Assembly: GCA_023487615.1 (NCBI GenBank)
Contig: JAMDBH010000066.1
Coordinates: forward strand, 3,009-21,208
Length of the DNA: 18,200 bases
From: Gammaproteobacteria bacterium
GTDB taxonomy: Bacteria > Pseudomonadota > Gammaproteobacteria > SURF-13
Direction of reading: 5' to 3'
Both the position numbers and the translations under genes were made by a program. Shown piece by piece: positions 1-6,462 of the stretch. The notes under the pieces are model-generated. The model saw only the letters and a program-made list of their open reading frames with translations. It did no database searches and was not told where the DNA came from. The stretch's first letter is position 1. Each line of letters starts with the position of its first letter.

Positions 1-24
1 GCGAAAGAATTATTCCCGGAACAG
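1..24. repeat. Inverted duplicate at left edge (probable chimera)
   Basis: The first 24 bases are an exact reverse complement of 130-153, and the match stops abruptly at base 25. The right edge of the window shows the same kind of structure. I infer a chimeric contig end made during amplification or assembly, not a biological repeat. Confidence 0.8.
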
Positions 25-309
25 TGCGTCCTCTATCACAGCATAAAAACTCTTGTAATGCCCCCCGACTGTGCGCAGCCAGGTATAGCCGAATATTTTT
101 GCAAACCAGAGTTGAGCAAGAGCACCGCCCTGTTCCGGGAATAATTCTTTCGCCAATCCAAATATTGGTCTTGGGTCAAATATGACGAAACCATCAAAAG
201 CAATAGCTTTGATTTTAGGTTTTGCCTGGGCCAAGACAGATCTCGATAATAAACTTGCTGCAACACTTCCAGAGATAAGCTTGAGAAGTTGTCTACGATT
301 TAATGACAT
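10..309 (-). CDS. Tat-exported haloacid dehalogenase type II-like protein, truncated (C18)
   Basis: This is the N-terminal part of a HAD-superfamily protein. Residues 1-28 form a twin-arginine signal (NRRQLLK, a hydrophobic stretch, then an Ala-rich end with a likely cut after SVLA), so export by Tat is expected. Residues 33-45 hold a degenerate HAD motif I (AFDGFVIFDP), followed by a cap-like region with FGYTWLR and an AVIEDAL segment, as in type II haloacid dehalogenases. The start has a GGAGAAA ribosome site. Only about 95 residues are native: below base 25 the frame reads into the inverted duplicate, so the last residues and the stop are artificial. HAD-type family assignment is fairly secure; the substrate is unknown. 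Confidence 0.7.
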   Translation of the reverse strand: MSLNRRQLLKLISGSVAASLLSRSVLAQAKPKIKAIAFDGFVIFDPRPIFGLAKELFPEQGGALAQLWFAKIFGYTWLRTVGGHYKSFYAVIEDALFRE

Positions 310-332
310 TATTATTTCTCCATAGCAATAAG

Positions 333-395
333 GGCTAACGTAAAGTTGAGGGGCGCGCCGCTTTTGGCGCGTCCCTCTCGAACGCCATGTTATGC
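333..395 (-). repeat. attC site of cassette C17 (main type)
   Basis: On the + strand the outer boxes are GGCTAAC (333-339) and GTTATGC (389-395), fitting RYYYAAC...GTTRRRY. Between them is an imperfect palindrome with core GGCGCG/CGCGCC around a 6-nt loop. Folded in cassette orientation, the arms pair except for three extra bases (C, A, A) on one arm. Such extrahelical bases are what set attC polarity for IntI. The same site recurs nearly unchanged at 3699, 4201, 6013 and 6390. Confidence 0.93.
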
Positions 396-731
396 GTATT
401 CTGCCCTCTTGCCACCAAAGCAGTGAATTGTTCGTGTGCCCGCTCTGAATTTTCCCGCATGCGCAATACCCGCAGCAATATGGTATTCGTCTCCGTTGTG
501 GAGCGGAATGCTCATGCCTCCAATTTCAAGGATGTACTCGCCATCTACCACTACGAAGTATTCATCGAAGTCATGGACATGCTCTTTTGATACGCCATCG
601 GTTTCACACACCCAATACGCCATTTGTTTTCCGTCAATGCCATCGTAGGCCCACCCGCGCACGCCTTGAGATTGCGACTGCGAAGATACAGCGTTTGCAT
701 TTGACATCATGAATGCTGGGAAATGATTCAT
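390..731 (-). CDS. Small cupin-domain protein (C17)
   Basis: A 113-residue single-domain cupin. Cupin motif 1 is visible around residues 51-69 (EHVHDFDEYFVVVDGEY: two His and a Glu typical of metal ligands), and motif 2 follows near residues 75-95 (IPLHNGDEYHIAAGIAHAG). This is a beta-barrel metal-binding fold; the ligand or reaction cannot be told from sequence. The stop codon lies inside the R box of its attC, a frequent arrangement in cassettes. No clear Shine-Dalgarno precedes the ATG at 731, and ATGs at codons 8 and 9 are alternatives. It is the only gene in its cassette. Confidence 0.8.
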   Translation of the reverse strand: MNHFPAFMMSNANAVSSQSQSQGVRGWAYDGIDGKQMAYWVCETDGVSKEHVHDFDEYFVVVDGEYILEIGGMSIPLHNGDEYHIAAGIAHAGKFRAGTRTIHCFGGKRAEYA

Positions 732-755
732 ATTATGAGCCAGTGGTTTTAGTAC

Positions 756-815
756 ACATAACGCAAAACTAAGCGGCGCAGCGACAGCGGAGTCCGCTTA
801 AGTGCTGGGTTAGCG
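756..815 (-). repeat. attC site of cassette C16
   Basis: Outer boxes are ACATAAC (756-762) and GTTAGCG (809-815). The core pairs CTAAGCGG with CCGCTTAAG around a short loop, a different core from the main attC type in this array. Confidence 0.82.
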
Positions 816-1065
816 CTGCTGTTTGAAATTGCCATGCACTTAAACGCCATTTGCTTTTGCCTTTGGGTTTGATAAACGTTCCTTTACCGGGTTTGGCGGG
901 CTTGGCTGAACGAAGCCTCGGATGTTGCCTGACCGAGAGAACGTTCGGAGGGCCCGCCAAATCATGCCAATGTATCTCTGTTCACGCTTGCATTGCCGCA
1001 CAACGAAGTACATGTCGTTTAAAATTCAAAAGCCGATGACCGTGAAAAATCATAATCATTATTAG
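816..1065. other. Cassette C16: no convincing protein gene; palindromic element
   Basis: This 250-bp cassette body lacks a strong coding call. Two weak overlapping - strand frames exist: a TTG-started frame 960-769 of 63 codons whose last residues are translated attC, and an ATG-started 41-codon frame from 965 to about 840. Neither has a good ribosome site or a recognisable domain. The clearest structure is at 892-961: a perfect 10-bp terminal inverted repeat (TTTGGCGGGC/GCCCGCCAAA) enclosing a GGCTT/AAGCC pair, a CTCGG/CCGAG hairpin and the palindrome GAACGTTC. It could be transcribed as a structured RNA, or be a mobile or regulatory element. Confidence 0.5.
892..961. repeat. 70-bp nested palindromic element in C16
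   Basis: The ends 892-901 and 952-961 are exact reverse complements of 10 bp. Inside are CTCGG (917-921) pairing with CCGAG (933-937), GGCTT (899-903) pairing with AAGCC (913-917) in competition with the outer stem, and GAACGTTC (939-946). The layout resembles a multi-branched RNA fold. Its function is unknown to me. Confidence 0.6.
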
Positions 1066-1129
1066 CGCTAACGTTCGCGTTAACCGGCGCGCCGCTTTTG
1101 GCGCGTCCGTGTTGAACGCGTTGTTATGT
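1066..1129 (-). repeat. attC site of cassette C15
   Basis: Outer boxes are CGCTAAC (1066-1072) and GTTATGT (1123-1129). The core has GGCGCGCC and GGCGCG arms around GCTTTT, and inner arms AACGTTCGCG and CGCGTT. It shares the core, but not the outer arms, of the main attC type. Confidence 0.9.
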
Positions 1130-1574
1130 GTTTGTTTTCAGTGCTGCGTTTACCCTGCTTTTTGTTGAGATGGTAGGTAAGTGCTATTGAAACGCAATGG
1201 CTCAACTCCTCTACTGGCACCTTGTCCTCAACGTTGAAAATGATGCTTCTATTTCCACCGAACTCGAATTGACCTCGGTACATTTCTTTGAAGGTGTCTA
1301 CCAGTGTAGTTTGGCAGTGAAAGAACATGGCGTACTTTCCTTCTTGGGATTTTATTTGATCAATTCGGACCAGACTGCCACTTTGAGTTTCTGTTGTGAG
1401 GTAACTGGGTTGACCCCACTTCAGGGTTTCTTCCAGCTTGCCAACGCCGTCTGTTCTTGACGCGACGTCGAATATAAGCCGACGAAGAGACAGTAACTTC
1501 GTTTTTATTTCCTTCGGGTAGCTCTCGAAGAGGGCCGCGACCTCTGGGTTTTCGATGTTCTTGTGCTTGGCCAC
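1080..1574 (-). CDS. DUF1801 family protein (C15)
   Basis: A protein of about 164 residues of the DUF1801 family (YdhG-like fold, function unknown). Recognisable parts are KWGQPSYLTT, GSLVRID, the YAMFFHCQTTLVDTF segment and the FGGNRSIIF strand. I place the start at a GTG at 1574, just after GGAGGA at a short spacing. An upstream in-frame GTG at 1592 would put the start only 8 bp from the neighbouring attC. The frame continues through most of its own attC, giving a basic C-terminal tail (RSTRTRQKRRAG) before stopping in the 1066-1129 site. The tail is attC-encoded and probably not part of the fold. Confidence 0.82.
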   Translation of the reverse strand: MAKHKNIENPEVAALFESYPKEIKTKLLSLRRLIFDVASRTDGVGKLEETLKWGQPSYLTTETQSGSLVRIDQIKSQEGKYAMFFHCQTTLVDTFKEMYRGQFEFGGNRSIIFNVEDKVPVEELSHCVSIALTYHLNKKQGKRSTENKHITTRSTRTRQKRRAG

Positions 1575-1598
1575 TATTCCTCCGTGTTTCACGAAAAC

Positions 1599-1661
1599 AC
1601 ATAACGCAGAGCTCAGGGGCGCGCCGCTTTTGGCGCGTCCCTCTCGAACGCCATGTTAGGG
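1599..1661 (-). repeat. attC site of cassette C14
   Basis: Outer boxes are ACATAAC (1599-1605) and GTTAGGG (1655-1661). The right arm and stem match the main 63-bp type; the left arm differs (GCAGAGCTCAGG in place of GTAAAGTTGAGG). Confidence 0.92.
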
Positions 1662-1691
1662 GCTGTACCTTGAGCCACGCCAAACCAAAAA

Positions 1692-2171
1692 TTACGACCC
1701 ATGATTCTCGCTGTCATTGAACATGTAGCGATCGATTTTCCATTTGTTGTTAATTTTGCGAAGGACGAAAAGCTCTTTGTCATTTGCGGGCAGCACTTTC
1801 TTACCTTCGAGTATGGTGAGCGTTCCGTTTGCTTGACTCTCAACGATGGCAACATCCCCATGTACGGAAACATGGTGGTATACGTGCTCTGTATTGAGTT
1901 TGATATTTTCAAAGAGGTTTCGATATGCCTTCGTGATTTCGTCAATCCCTCTCACGGCGGGAGCATTCTTGGGAAGGAAAACGCTGTCCTTATGATATAG
2001 CCCCACGATTGTCGCAAGCTTGCTTTCATTAAGAGCCTTGAAATAGTCTTCGACCACCTTTTTGGCTTCGATATTTCCCCTTGAGTTCTCGGTGGCCGCG
2101 CTCAATTGAGGCGCGGATAATAAAAAGATGCTCAGTACCGTTAACCCTACTAGCTGCGCAAAATGTTTCAT
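1692..2171 (-). CDS. Secreted SnoaL/NTF2-like (DUF4440-type) protein (C14)
   Basis: A 159-residue protein with an N-terminal Sec signal peptide (residues 1-25, hydrophobic core LVGLTVLSIFLLSA, likely cut near QLSA). The mature part looks like the NTF2/SnoaL-like cone fold: an opening helix VVEDYFKALNESK, then LYHKDSVFLP, a RGIDEITKAYRNLF helix, and later strands with HVSVHGDVAIVES and LFVLRKINNKWKIDRY. Such proteins are small-molecule binding or isomerase-like modules, and the substrate is not predictable. The start is set by AAGGAG seven bases upstream of the ATG at 2171; the frame is open to 2219 but without a better site. Expected location is periplasmic. Confidence 0.8.
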   Translation of the reverse strand: MKHFAQLVGLTVLSIFLLSAPQLSAATENSRGNIEAKKVVEDYFKALNESKLATIVGLYHKDSVFLPKNAPAVRGIDEITKAYRNLFENIKLNTEHVYHHVSVHGDVAIVESQANGTLTILEGKKVLPANDKELFVLRKINNKWKIDRYMFNDSENHGS

Positions 2172-2224
2172 GTTTTCTCCTTTCATAATTGACTGTGAGT
2201 ATCGCAATGCGGCCAGCAATCAGC

Positions 2225-2311
2225 CCCTAACGTTCGCCATAACCGGCAGTGAAAAGCGGGGCGACGAAGGAGCGCCGCTTTTTACTGTCCGCGTTGATGG
2301 CGTTGTTAGAC
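2225..2311 (-). repeat. attC site of cassette C13 (87 bp)
   Basis: Outer boxes are CCCTAAC (2225-2231) and GTTAGAC (2305-2311). A long stem pairs GGCAGTGAAAAGCGG with CCGCTTTTTACTGTCC around a GCGACGAAGGAGCG tip. It is longer than the main type and belongs to the extended-stem group with 12487-12567. Confidence 0.9.
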
Positions 2312-3184
2312 GGCCTTTTCGCTAAGGTGTCTGTCTGGTATTTCATCGAGTAGTTTTTTCAGCCAGGCAATGAAAGCATCTGACGTCCTTGCCTCCGGGT
2401 GAGATCGATACAGTGCTACCGCTCGGCGAGATTCCTCAAGCTGCCTTATCTCGGCCAGTACTTCTGGAAACCGCCTCGCCTTTTGCTGTGACGTAGCGAA
2501 TAACAGATGCGACGGGTCCACGCGACCGAGGGCAACGGCAGTGCTGATCCGTCGATGGCATCGGCAAGCGTTGGCTGGGTTTATCAGTCCACAGTGGGCG
2601 GTCATGAACGAGATGATACTCGCCCTTGCACGTGAAAGCCGCTTGCGGAAGGCGGCGGGCGTTGTTTCAAGAGCTCCCGCCGCCTGGACGTGTTCCAGTT
2701 CCATGATCTCGCCAAGGATATACGCCAGGCGGTGGTCGCGATCCAGACATTGCAACATTGCCAAAGTGCATCCGATCTTCACCTCTTCCAACAGTAGCCG
2801 CTCGATTACATCGTCTTTAGTGCTCAAAGAAGCATCGGATAACCCATGGGCCAAATCCTCACCGAACTGTTCGAAGCTCAGTGATTGTTGCTCCATTCGT
2901 TGTTTCCGCAGCGTAAGCAACGCGTTGCAGGCAACACGATACACCCAGGTTCGAAAACCGCTTTCTCCCCGGAAACCTCCTAGCCCGGTAAGGACTCGAA
3001 TGAGAATTTCCTGAGTGGCGTCCTCCGCGTCCTGCGGATGCCAGAGGAAGCGGATGGCCAGGTTGTGTATGTCCTTCTGTACCGCGCGAACCACGGACTC
3101 CAGCGCGGCACGGTCCCCAGACCTGGCACGATCCACTTCGTGCTCAAGGGTTTCTACGTCTCCGCGAGTTATGCGCTCATCCAT
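2306..3184 (-). CDS. ECF-type RNA polymerase sigma factor with C-terminal extension (C13)
   Basis: A 292-residue sigma-70 family protein of the extracytoplasmic-function type. Region 2 spans about residues 20-90, with the core-binding helix QDAEDATQEI (51-60) and an aromatic promoter-melting segment GFRTWVYRVACN. Region 4 spans about 125-195, with LERDHR-like CLDRDHRLAYILGEIMEL and a recognition-helix region ending RKRLSRARA. Beyond region 4 lies a tail of about 95 residues with CGLINPANACRC (Cys198, Cys207, Cys209), which could bind metal. The ATG at 3184 overlaps the stop of the upstream SRPBCC gene by 8 bp, implying translational coupling. No anti-sigma gene is visible. The stop sits in the attC R box. 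Regulon and trigger are unknown. Confidence 0.87.
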   Translation of the reverse strand: MDERITRGDVETLEHEVDRARSGDRAALESVVRAVQKDIHNLAIRFLWHPQDAEDATQEILIRVLTGLGGFRGESGFRTWVYRVACNALLTLRKQRMEQQSLSFEQFGEDLAHGLSDASLSTKDDVIERLLLEEVKIGCTLAMLQCLDRDHRLAYILGEIMELEHVQAAGALETTPAAFRKRLSRARASIISFMTAHCGLINPANACRCHRRISTAVALGRVDPSHLLFATSQQKARRFPEVLAEIRQLEESRRAVALYRSHPEARTSDAFIAWLKKLLDEIPDRHLSEKAV

Positions 3185-3584
3185 GGCGTTCGAGGATCCT
3201 CTTAAGATTTTGAAGTTCCCCGGCAAGGGTGCGGGACTGGGCCTCCAGCGCACCTTCGAGTTGTTCAAGCGGTACCGGCGGGGGCGTTAAGACGAAGGCG
3301 AAAACGCAACTATTTGAGTCGAGCTTCACGATCCGCGAGAAAGCCGTTGCGACGCTGCCATCGGGGAACGCCATCAGCCAGTCTATCGTCCCTTGTTCCT
3401 CCGATGATTGCACGACGAGATCGATCTCGATCTCTCCGTTGGGCGTTCGCATCACCGCCCTCCCGTCTGCCACCGACGCAAAGGCGCTCGTCCACTGTGG
3501 CAAGTGTATTGGGTCTGCGATATAGGAGAAGGCCCGCTTCTGGGTGGCCTGCAAATCAATGCCCTGCACGTCAAACCTCTTCAT
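3177..3584 (-). CDS. SRPBCC (START/AHSA1-like) family protein (C13)
   Basis: A 135-residue protein with the features of the SRPBCC hydrophobic-ligand-binding fold: an N-terminal strand MKRFDVQGIDLQ, the typical helix/loop YIADPIHLPQWTSAF, a mid-domain EIEIDLVVQSSEEQGTIDW stretch, and a long C-terminal helix (LEGALEAQSRTLAGELQNLKRILERH). The ATG at 3584 has AGGAG about 9 bases upstream; an in-frame ATG at 3641 lacks this. It is the first gene of a two-gene cassette and overlaps the sigma-factor start. That pairing suggests it senses a ligand or modulates the sigma factor, but this is inference. Confidence 0.8.
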   Translation of the reverse strand: MKRFDVQGIDLQATQKRAFSYIADPIHLPQWTSAFASVADGRAVMRTPNGEIEIDLVVQSSEEQGTIDWLMAFPDGSVATAFSRIVKLDSNSCVFAFVLTPPPVPLEQLEGALEAQSRTLAGELQNLKRILERHG

Positions 3585-3698
3585 GATCTTGTCTCCTCTC
3601 GTCTCTGGTCGGGCCTCGGGAATCTCGGCCTTCAAACCCATTAGACTTTCCGAGCAAGTCCGGTGTGACTGAGCAGCCCCATGAGGAGATACGGGGCC

Positions 3699-3761
3699 GT
3701 CTAACGTAAAGTTGAGGGGCGCGCCGCTTTTGGCGCGTCCCTCTCGAACGCCATGTTATGC
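3699..3761 (-). repeat. attC site of cassette C12 (main type)
   Basis: Outer boxes are GTCTAAC (3699-3705) and GTTATGC (3755-3761). From the first TAAC to the final GTTATGC it is identical to the site at 333-395. Confidence 0.93.
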
Positions 3762-3762
3762 C

Positions 3763-4185
3763 TTACTCTGGGATAGGCCATTGCGGGTTCCAAGCAATTT
3801 CCCACAGATGACCATCGGGGTCTTGGAAATAACCTGCGTAGCCGCCCCAAAAAGTGTCTTGAGCAGATTTTATGATGACAGCCTCAGCATTTTTTGCCTG
3901 CTCCATAACCTGATTGACTTCAGCTTTTGAAGAAACATTGTGACCAATACTGAACTCAAGTGCACTTGGCGCTCCCAAGGGCAACCCTGAGTCTTTTGAA
4001 AGACTCTTTCGCGGGTAGAGCGCGAGTTTAAGATGTGCTTGCAAATCAAAGAAGGCAACCGCTCCGTACTCAAATTCTGTGCCTATGATTCCTTGCGTTT
4101 CGAGACCAAGGCCATCGCGATAAAAACGTAGCGACTCTTCTAAGTCATCGACGCCGAGCGTAATGAGGCTAATCCGTGGCTTCAT
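3763..4185 (-). CDS. VOC family (glyoxalase/dioxygenase-superfamily) protein (C12)
   Basis: A 140-residue vicinal-oxygen-chelate protein with the two beta-alpha-beta-beta-beta repeats expected. The N-terminal half has SLITLGVDDLEESLRFYRDGLGL; the C-terminal half ends in the signature GYAGYFQDPDGHLWEIAWNP, with a likely metal-ligand Glu in LWEIAW. Members include glyoxalase I, fosfomycin- and bleomycin-resistance proteins and dioxygenases; the substrate here is not predictable. AGGAGAACTCAG precedes the ATG at 4185. The cassette contains this gene alone, and the stop lies next to the attC box. Confidence 0.88.
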   Translation of the reverse strand: MKPRISLITLGVDDLEESLRFYRDGLGLETQGIIGTEFEYGAVAFFDLQAHLKLALYPRKSLSKDSGLPLGAPSALEFSIGHNVSSKAEVNQVMEQAKNAEAVIIKSAQDTFWGGYAGYFQDPDGHLWEIAWNPQWPIPE

Positions 4186-4200
4186 CTGAGTTCTCCTGAG

Positions 4201-4263
4201 GCATAACGTAAAGTTGAGGGGCGCGCCGCTTTTGGCGCGTCCCTCTCGAACGCCATGTTATGG
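4201..4263 (-). repeat. attC site of cassette C11 (main type)
   Basis: Outer boxes are GCATAAC (4201-4207) and GTTATGG (4257-4263). The interior is identical to 333-395 and 3699-3761. Confidence 0.93.
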
Positions 4264-5098
4264 CTGCGGTTGCTCATACCGTGCCGACTCCCATGCATGG
4301 ATCGCCTGTTTCCGAGTTTCGCCCCAATGATACCCGCCCAACTTACCGCTTTGTTGAATGACGCGGTGACAGGGTATCAGGAACGCGACAGGGTTAGCAC
4401 CTACCGCCAGCCCCACGGCTCTCGCAGAATTCGGATGGCCTATTGCGGTTGCCACTTGGGAATAGCTCGTCACCGTTGCCGGGGGTATCTGCAACAGCGC
4501 TTTCCACACGCTGATCTGAAAGTTCGTTCCGGAAACATGCAAAGACACTGGGCGATCCAATTTCTTTTCTTCGCTGAACATGGCCTTAATAACCGCAAGC
4601 GTCCGTTTGATGATTTTCATGCACCATCGCATGCGGCCACTTTTTTTGTAACCCCGTCAGATGCCCGTCGATTTCCGTGCTCTCCAGAAACGCAAAACTA
4701 CAGATACCTCTGGTCGTGGTGGCAATAAACGCTTTTCCAAATGGGGTGTCATGTACAGCATATTCAATCGTTAAACCCGCGCCTCCCATTTTGTACTCGC
4801 CGGGTGTAACCGCTTCCAGATGAACGAAGTGGTCGTACAAACGCGAACCGCTGCTCAACCCCAGGGAGTCCGAAACTTCAAGCAATGGTTTCGATTCGCT
4901 CAGCAATTGCTTGGCACGCTCCAACGTAAGCACTTGCAAGAATCTTTTAGGCGTTACACCAGCCCAGCGGCAGAATAAGCGCTGGAAGTGGAAGGGGCTC
5001 AGGTGTAAATGCCCCGCAATTTCTTGTAAGGTGGGCTGGCTGTTTACCCGGTTGACAATGAAAGAAATGGCTTCGGCTATGCGGTCATAGTCAGACAT
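4258..5098 (-). CDS. Ada-like AraC regulator fused to O6-alkylguanine-DNA alkyltransferase, +1 frameshift (C11)
   Basis: Two overlapping frames form one protein of about 279 residues. Frame 1 (from ATG 5098) carries an AraC-type helix-turn-helix domain (residues about 5-100, with LQEIAGHLHLSPFHFQRLF and VTPGEYK), then the N-terminal part of a methylguanine methyltransferase domain. Frame 2 (ending at 4258) carries TNFQISVWKAL, the SARAVG arginine-finger region and PCHRV, whose Cys accepts the alkyl group from DNA. The order matches Ada without its N-terminal zinc-binding methylphosphotriester domain. Total length is 1 mod 3, so one extra base lies around 4586-4632. It is either a sequencing error or a real disabling mutation. 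It follows the SDR gene with 34 bp and no attC between, so both sit in one cassette. Confidence 0.82.
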
Positions 5099-5132
5099 CT
5101 AAATTTTCCATGGACATATTGACCGTGCGTAT

Positions 5133-5897
5133 TCAGGTTCGATTGATGGAGACCCCGCCGTCAGCAAGAAGCGCCGAACCGGTGGTGAAGCTCGATGAAT
5201 CGGATGCGAGGTAGAGGGCCGATTGCGCGATCTCTTCCGGCAAAGCCATGCGCTTCAGGGCGTGAAGACCTTGGACGAAGGCCAAGGTGTCCGGTGTATT
5301 GGCGAACGCCCGACCCATCGGGGTATCCGTGCCGCCCGGCAGGAGGGCGTTCACCCGGATACCCTTGGGGCCAAACTCAGAGGCGAGCGCCTGCGTGAGG
5401 CCAATGAGCCCGGCCTTGCTCGCGGCGTAGGCTGCCATGCCCGGTAGGCCGACCGTGTAACCAACGAACGTCGACGTAAAGATCATGGACCCACCATTCC
5501 GGTCAAGCATCGCGGGGAGCTGATACTTCGCTCCGAGGAAGGCGCTCGTCAGATTCGTCCTGATCGTGTCCTCCCACTCCGAAAGCGACACATCAGGCGT
5601 GGCTCCCATCTCACCGGTCGTGCCAGCATTATTGAATGCCACATCGAGACCACCAAAGCGACCCACAGCAAGTTCGGCCAAGGCTTTCGCAAAAGACTCG
5701 TCTTTGACATCGCCGGCAAGCGCGACGGCATGACCACCCGCTTGGGTGATTTCCTCCACGAGTGCGTCAAGTTCCGATTGGCGTCGCGCGGCGGCGACAA
5801 CCTTGGCACCCTCTCGGGCGAATAGTTTTGCTGTTGCATAACCGATCCCGGAACTTGCGCCGGTGATAATGGCGACTTTGTTGGACAGCGCAGGCAT
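5133..5897 (-). CDS. SDR family NAD(P)-dependent oxidoreductase (C11)
   Basis: A 254-residue classical short-chain dehydrogenase/reductase. It has the dinucleotide-binding TGASSGIG near residue 12, the structural NNAG, a catalytic Ser in the FTSTF strand, the active-site YAASK (Tyr and Lys present), and the C-terminal LLADGG turn. The start at 5897 has GGGAGG about 9 bases upstream; an in-frame ATG at 5936 would add 13 residues without such a site. The substrate is unknown. It is the promoter-proximal gene of the cassette, followed by the Ada-like gene, so the two are probably co-transcribed. A metabolic link between them is not evident. Confidence 0.88.
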   Translation of the reverse strand: MPALSNKVAIITGASSGIGYATAKLFAREGAKVVAAARRQSELDALVEEITQAGGHAVALAGDVKDESFAKALAELAVGRFGGLDVAFNNAGTTGEMGATPDVSLSEWEDTIRTNLTSAFLGAKYQLPAMLDRNGGSMIFTSTFVGYTVGLPGMAAYAASKAGLIGLTQALASEFGPKGIRVNALLPGGTDTPMGRAFANTPDTLAFVQGLHALKRMALPEEIAQSALYLASDSSSFTTGSALLADGGVSINRT

Positions 5898-6012
5898 TTT
5901 GCGAAACCTCCCATAAGTTAGTTCTCGTACTGACAAGAATTTGTCCCGGTACGGTATAACTAATATGGAGATTTATGCACGCATTCGCGACCCGGATCTT
6001 GCTATGTTTGAG

Positions 6013-6075
6013 CCATAACGTAAAGTTGAGGGGCGCGCCGCTTTTGGCGCGTCCCTCTCGAACGCCATGTTAGGT
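6013..6075 (-). repeat. attC site of cassette C10 (main type)
   Basis: Outer boxes are CCATAAC (6013-6019) and GTTAGGT (6069-6075). The interior is identical to the other main-type sites. Confidence 0.93.
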
Positions 6076-6366
6076 TCGTATCACTTCATAAAGCCCTGGA
6101 TAATTGGGAGAATGATCCGTAGCCGCCTCCGCAATTCTTTGAAGCTCCGGGTTTTTCAGCGCAGCCATAAAATGGTCCGGTGATGCCCATTCCGCGACAG
6201 TTATTAGATGAAATCGCGCATCGGGGTTAATTGCCCGATGTAGCTTGGACGATACATAACCCGGCTGCCTACGAAAATATTCAGCAAACTTATCCCACAT
6301 TGCTAGAGCCTGCTCTTCCTTGCCTTTCGGCACCTCGAATGGATTAACCACAATTACATTTGCCAT
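6070..6366 (-). CDS. Antibiotic biosynthesis monooxygenase (ABM) domain protein (C10)
   Basis: A 98-residue protein that is a single ABM (dimeric alpha/beta barrel) domain. It opens with the strand VIVVNPFEVPKGKEEQALAMWDKFAEYFRRQPGYVSSKLHRA, typical of the family's first strand and helix, followed by FHLITVAEWASPDHFMAAL. Family members range from small quinol monooxygenases to heme-degrading enzymes and proteins of unknown role, so activity cannot be assigned. AAGGAGGAAAC precedes the ATG at 6366, a strong ribosome site. The stop codon overlaps the attC box. It is the only gene of its cassette. Confidence 0.87.
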   Translation of the reverse strand: MANVIVVNPFEVPKGKEEQALAMWDKFAEYFRRQPGYVSSKLHRAINPDARFHLITVAEWASPDHFMAALKNPELQRIAEAATDHSPNYPGLYEVIRT

Positions 6367-6389
6367 GTTTCCTCCTTATGAATTATCGA

Positions 6390-6452
6390 ACCTAACGTAA
6401 AGTTGAGGGGCGCGCCGCTTTTGGCGCGTCCCTCTCGAACGTAATGTTAGGC
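6390..6452 (-). repeat. attC site of cassette C9 (main type variant)
   Basis: Outer boxes are ACCTAAC (6390-6396) and GTTAGGC (6446-6452). It differs from the other main-type sites by two bases next to the right box (GTAATG instead of GCCATG), in the part expected to be unpaired in the folded site. Confidence 0.93.
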
Positions 6453-6462
6453 ATGGACATGA

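Noticed and set aside
1692..2000. 99-codon + strand frame opposite the SnoaL-like gene
   Set aside because: Antisense shadow with no recognisable domain, while the - strand frame has a signal peptide and a ribosome site.
2541..3290. Long + strand frames of 157 and 91 codons opposite the sigma factor
   Set aside because: They are antisense shadows of the sigma-factor gene, with no domain and no ribosome site.
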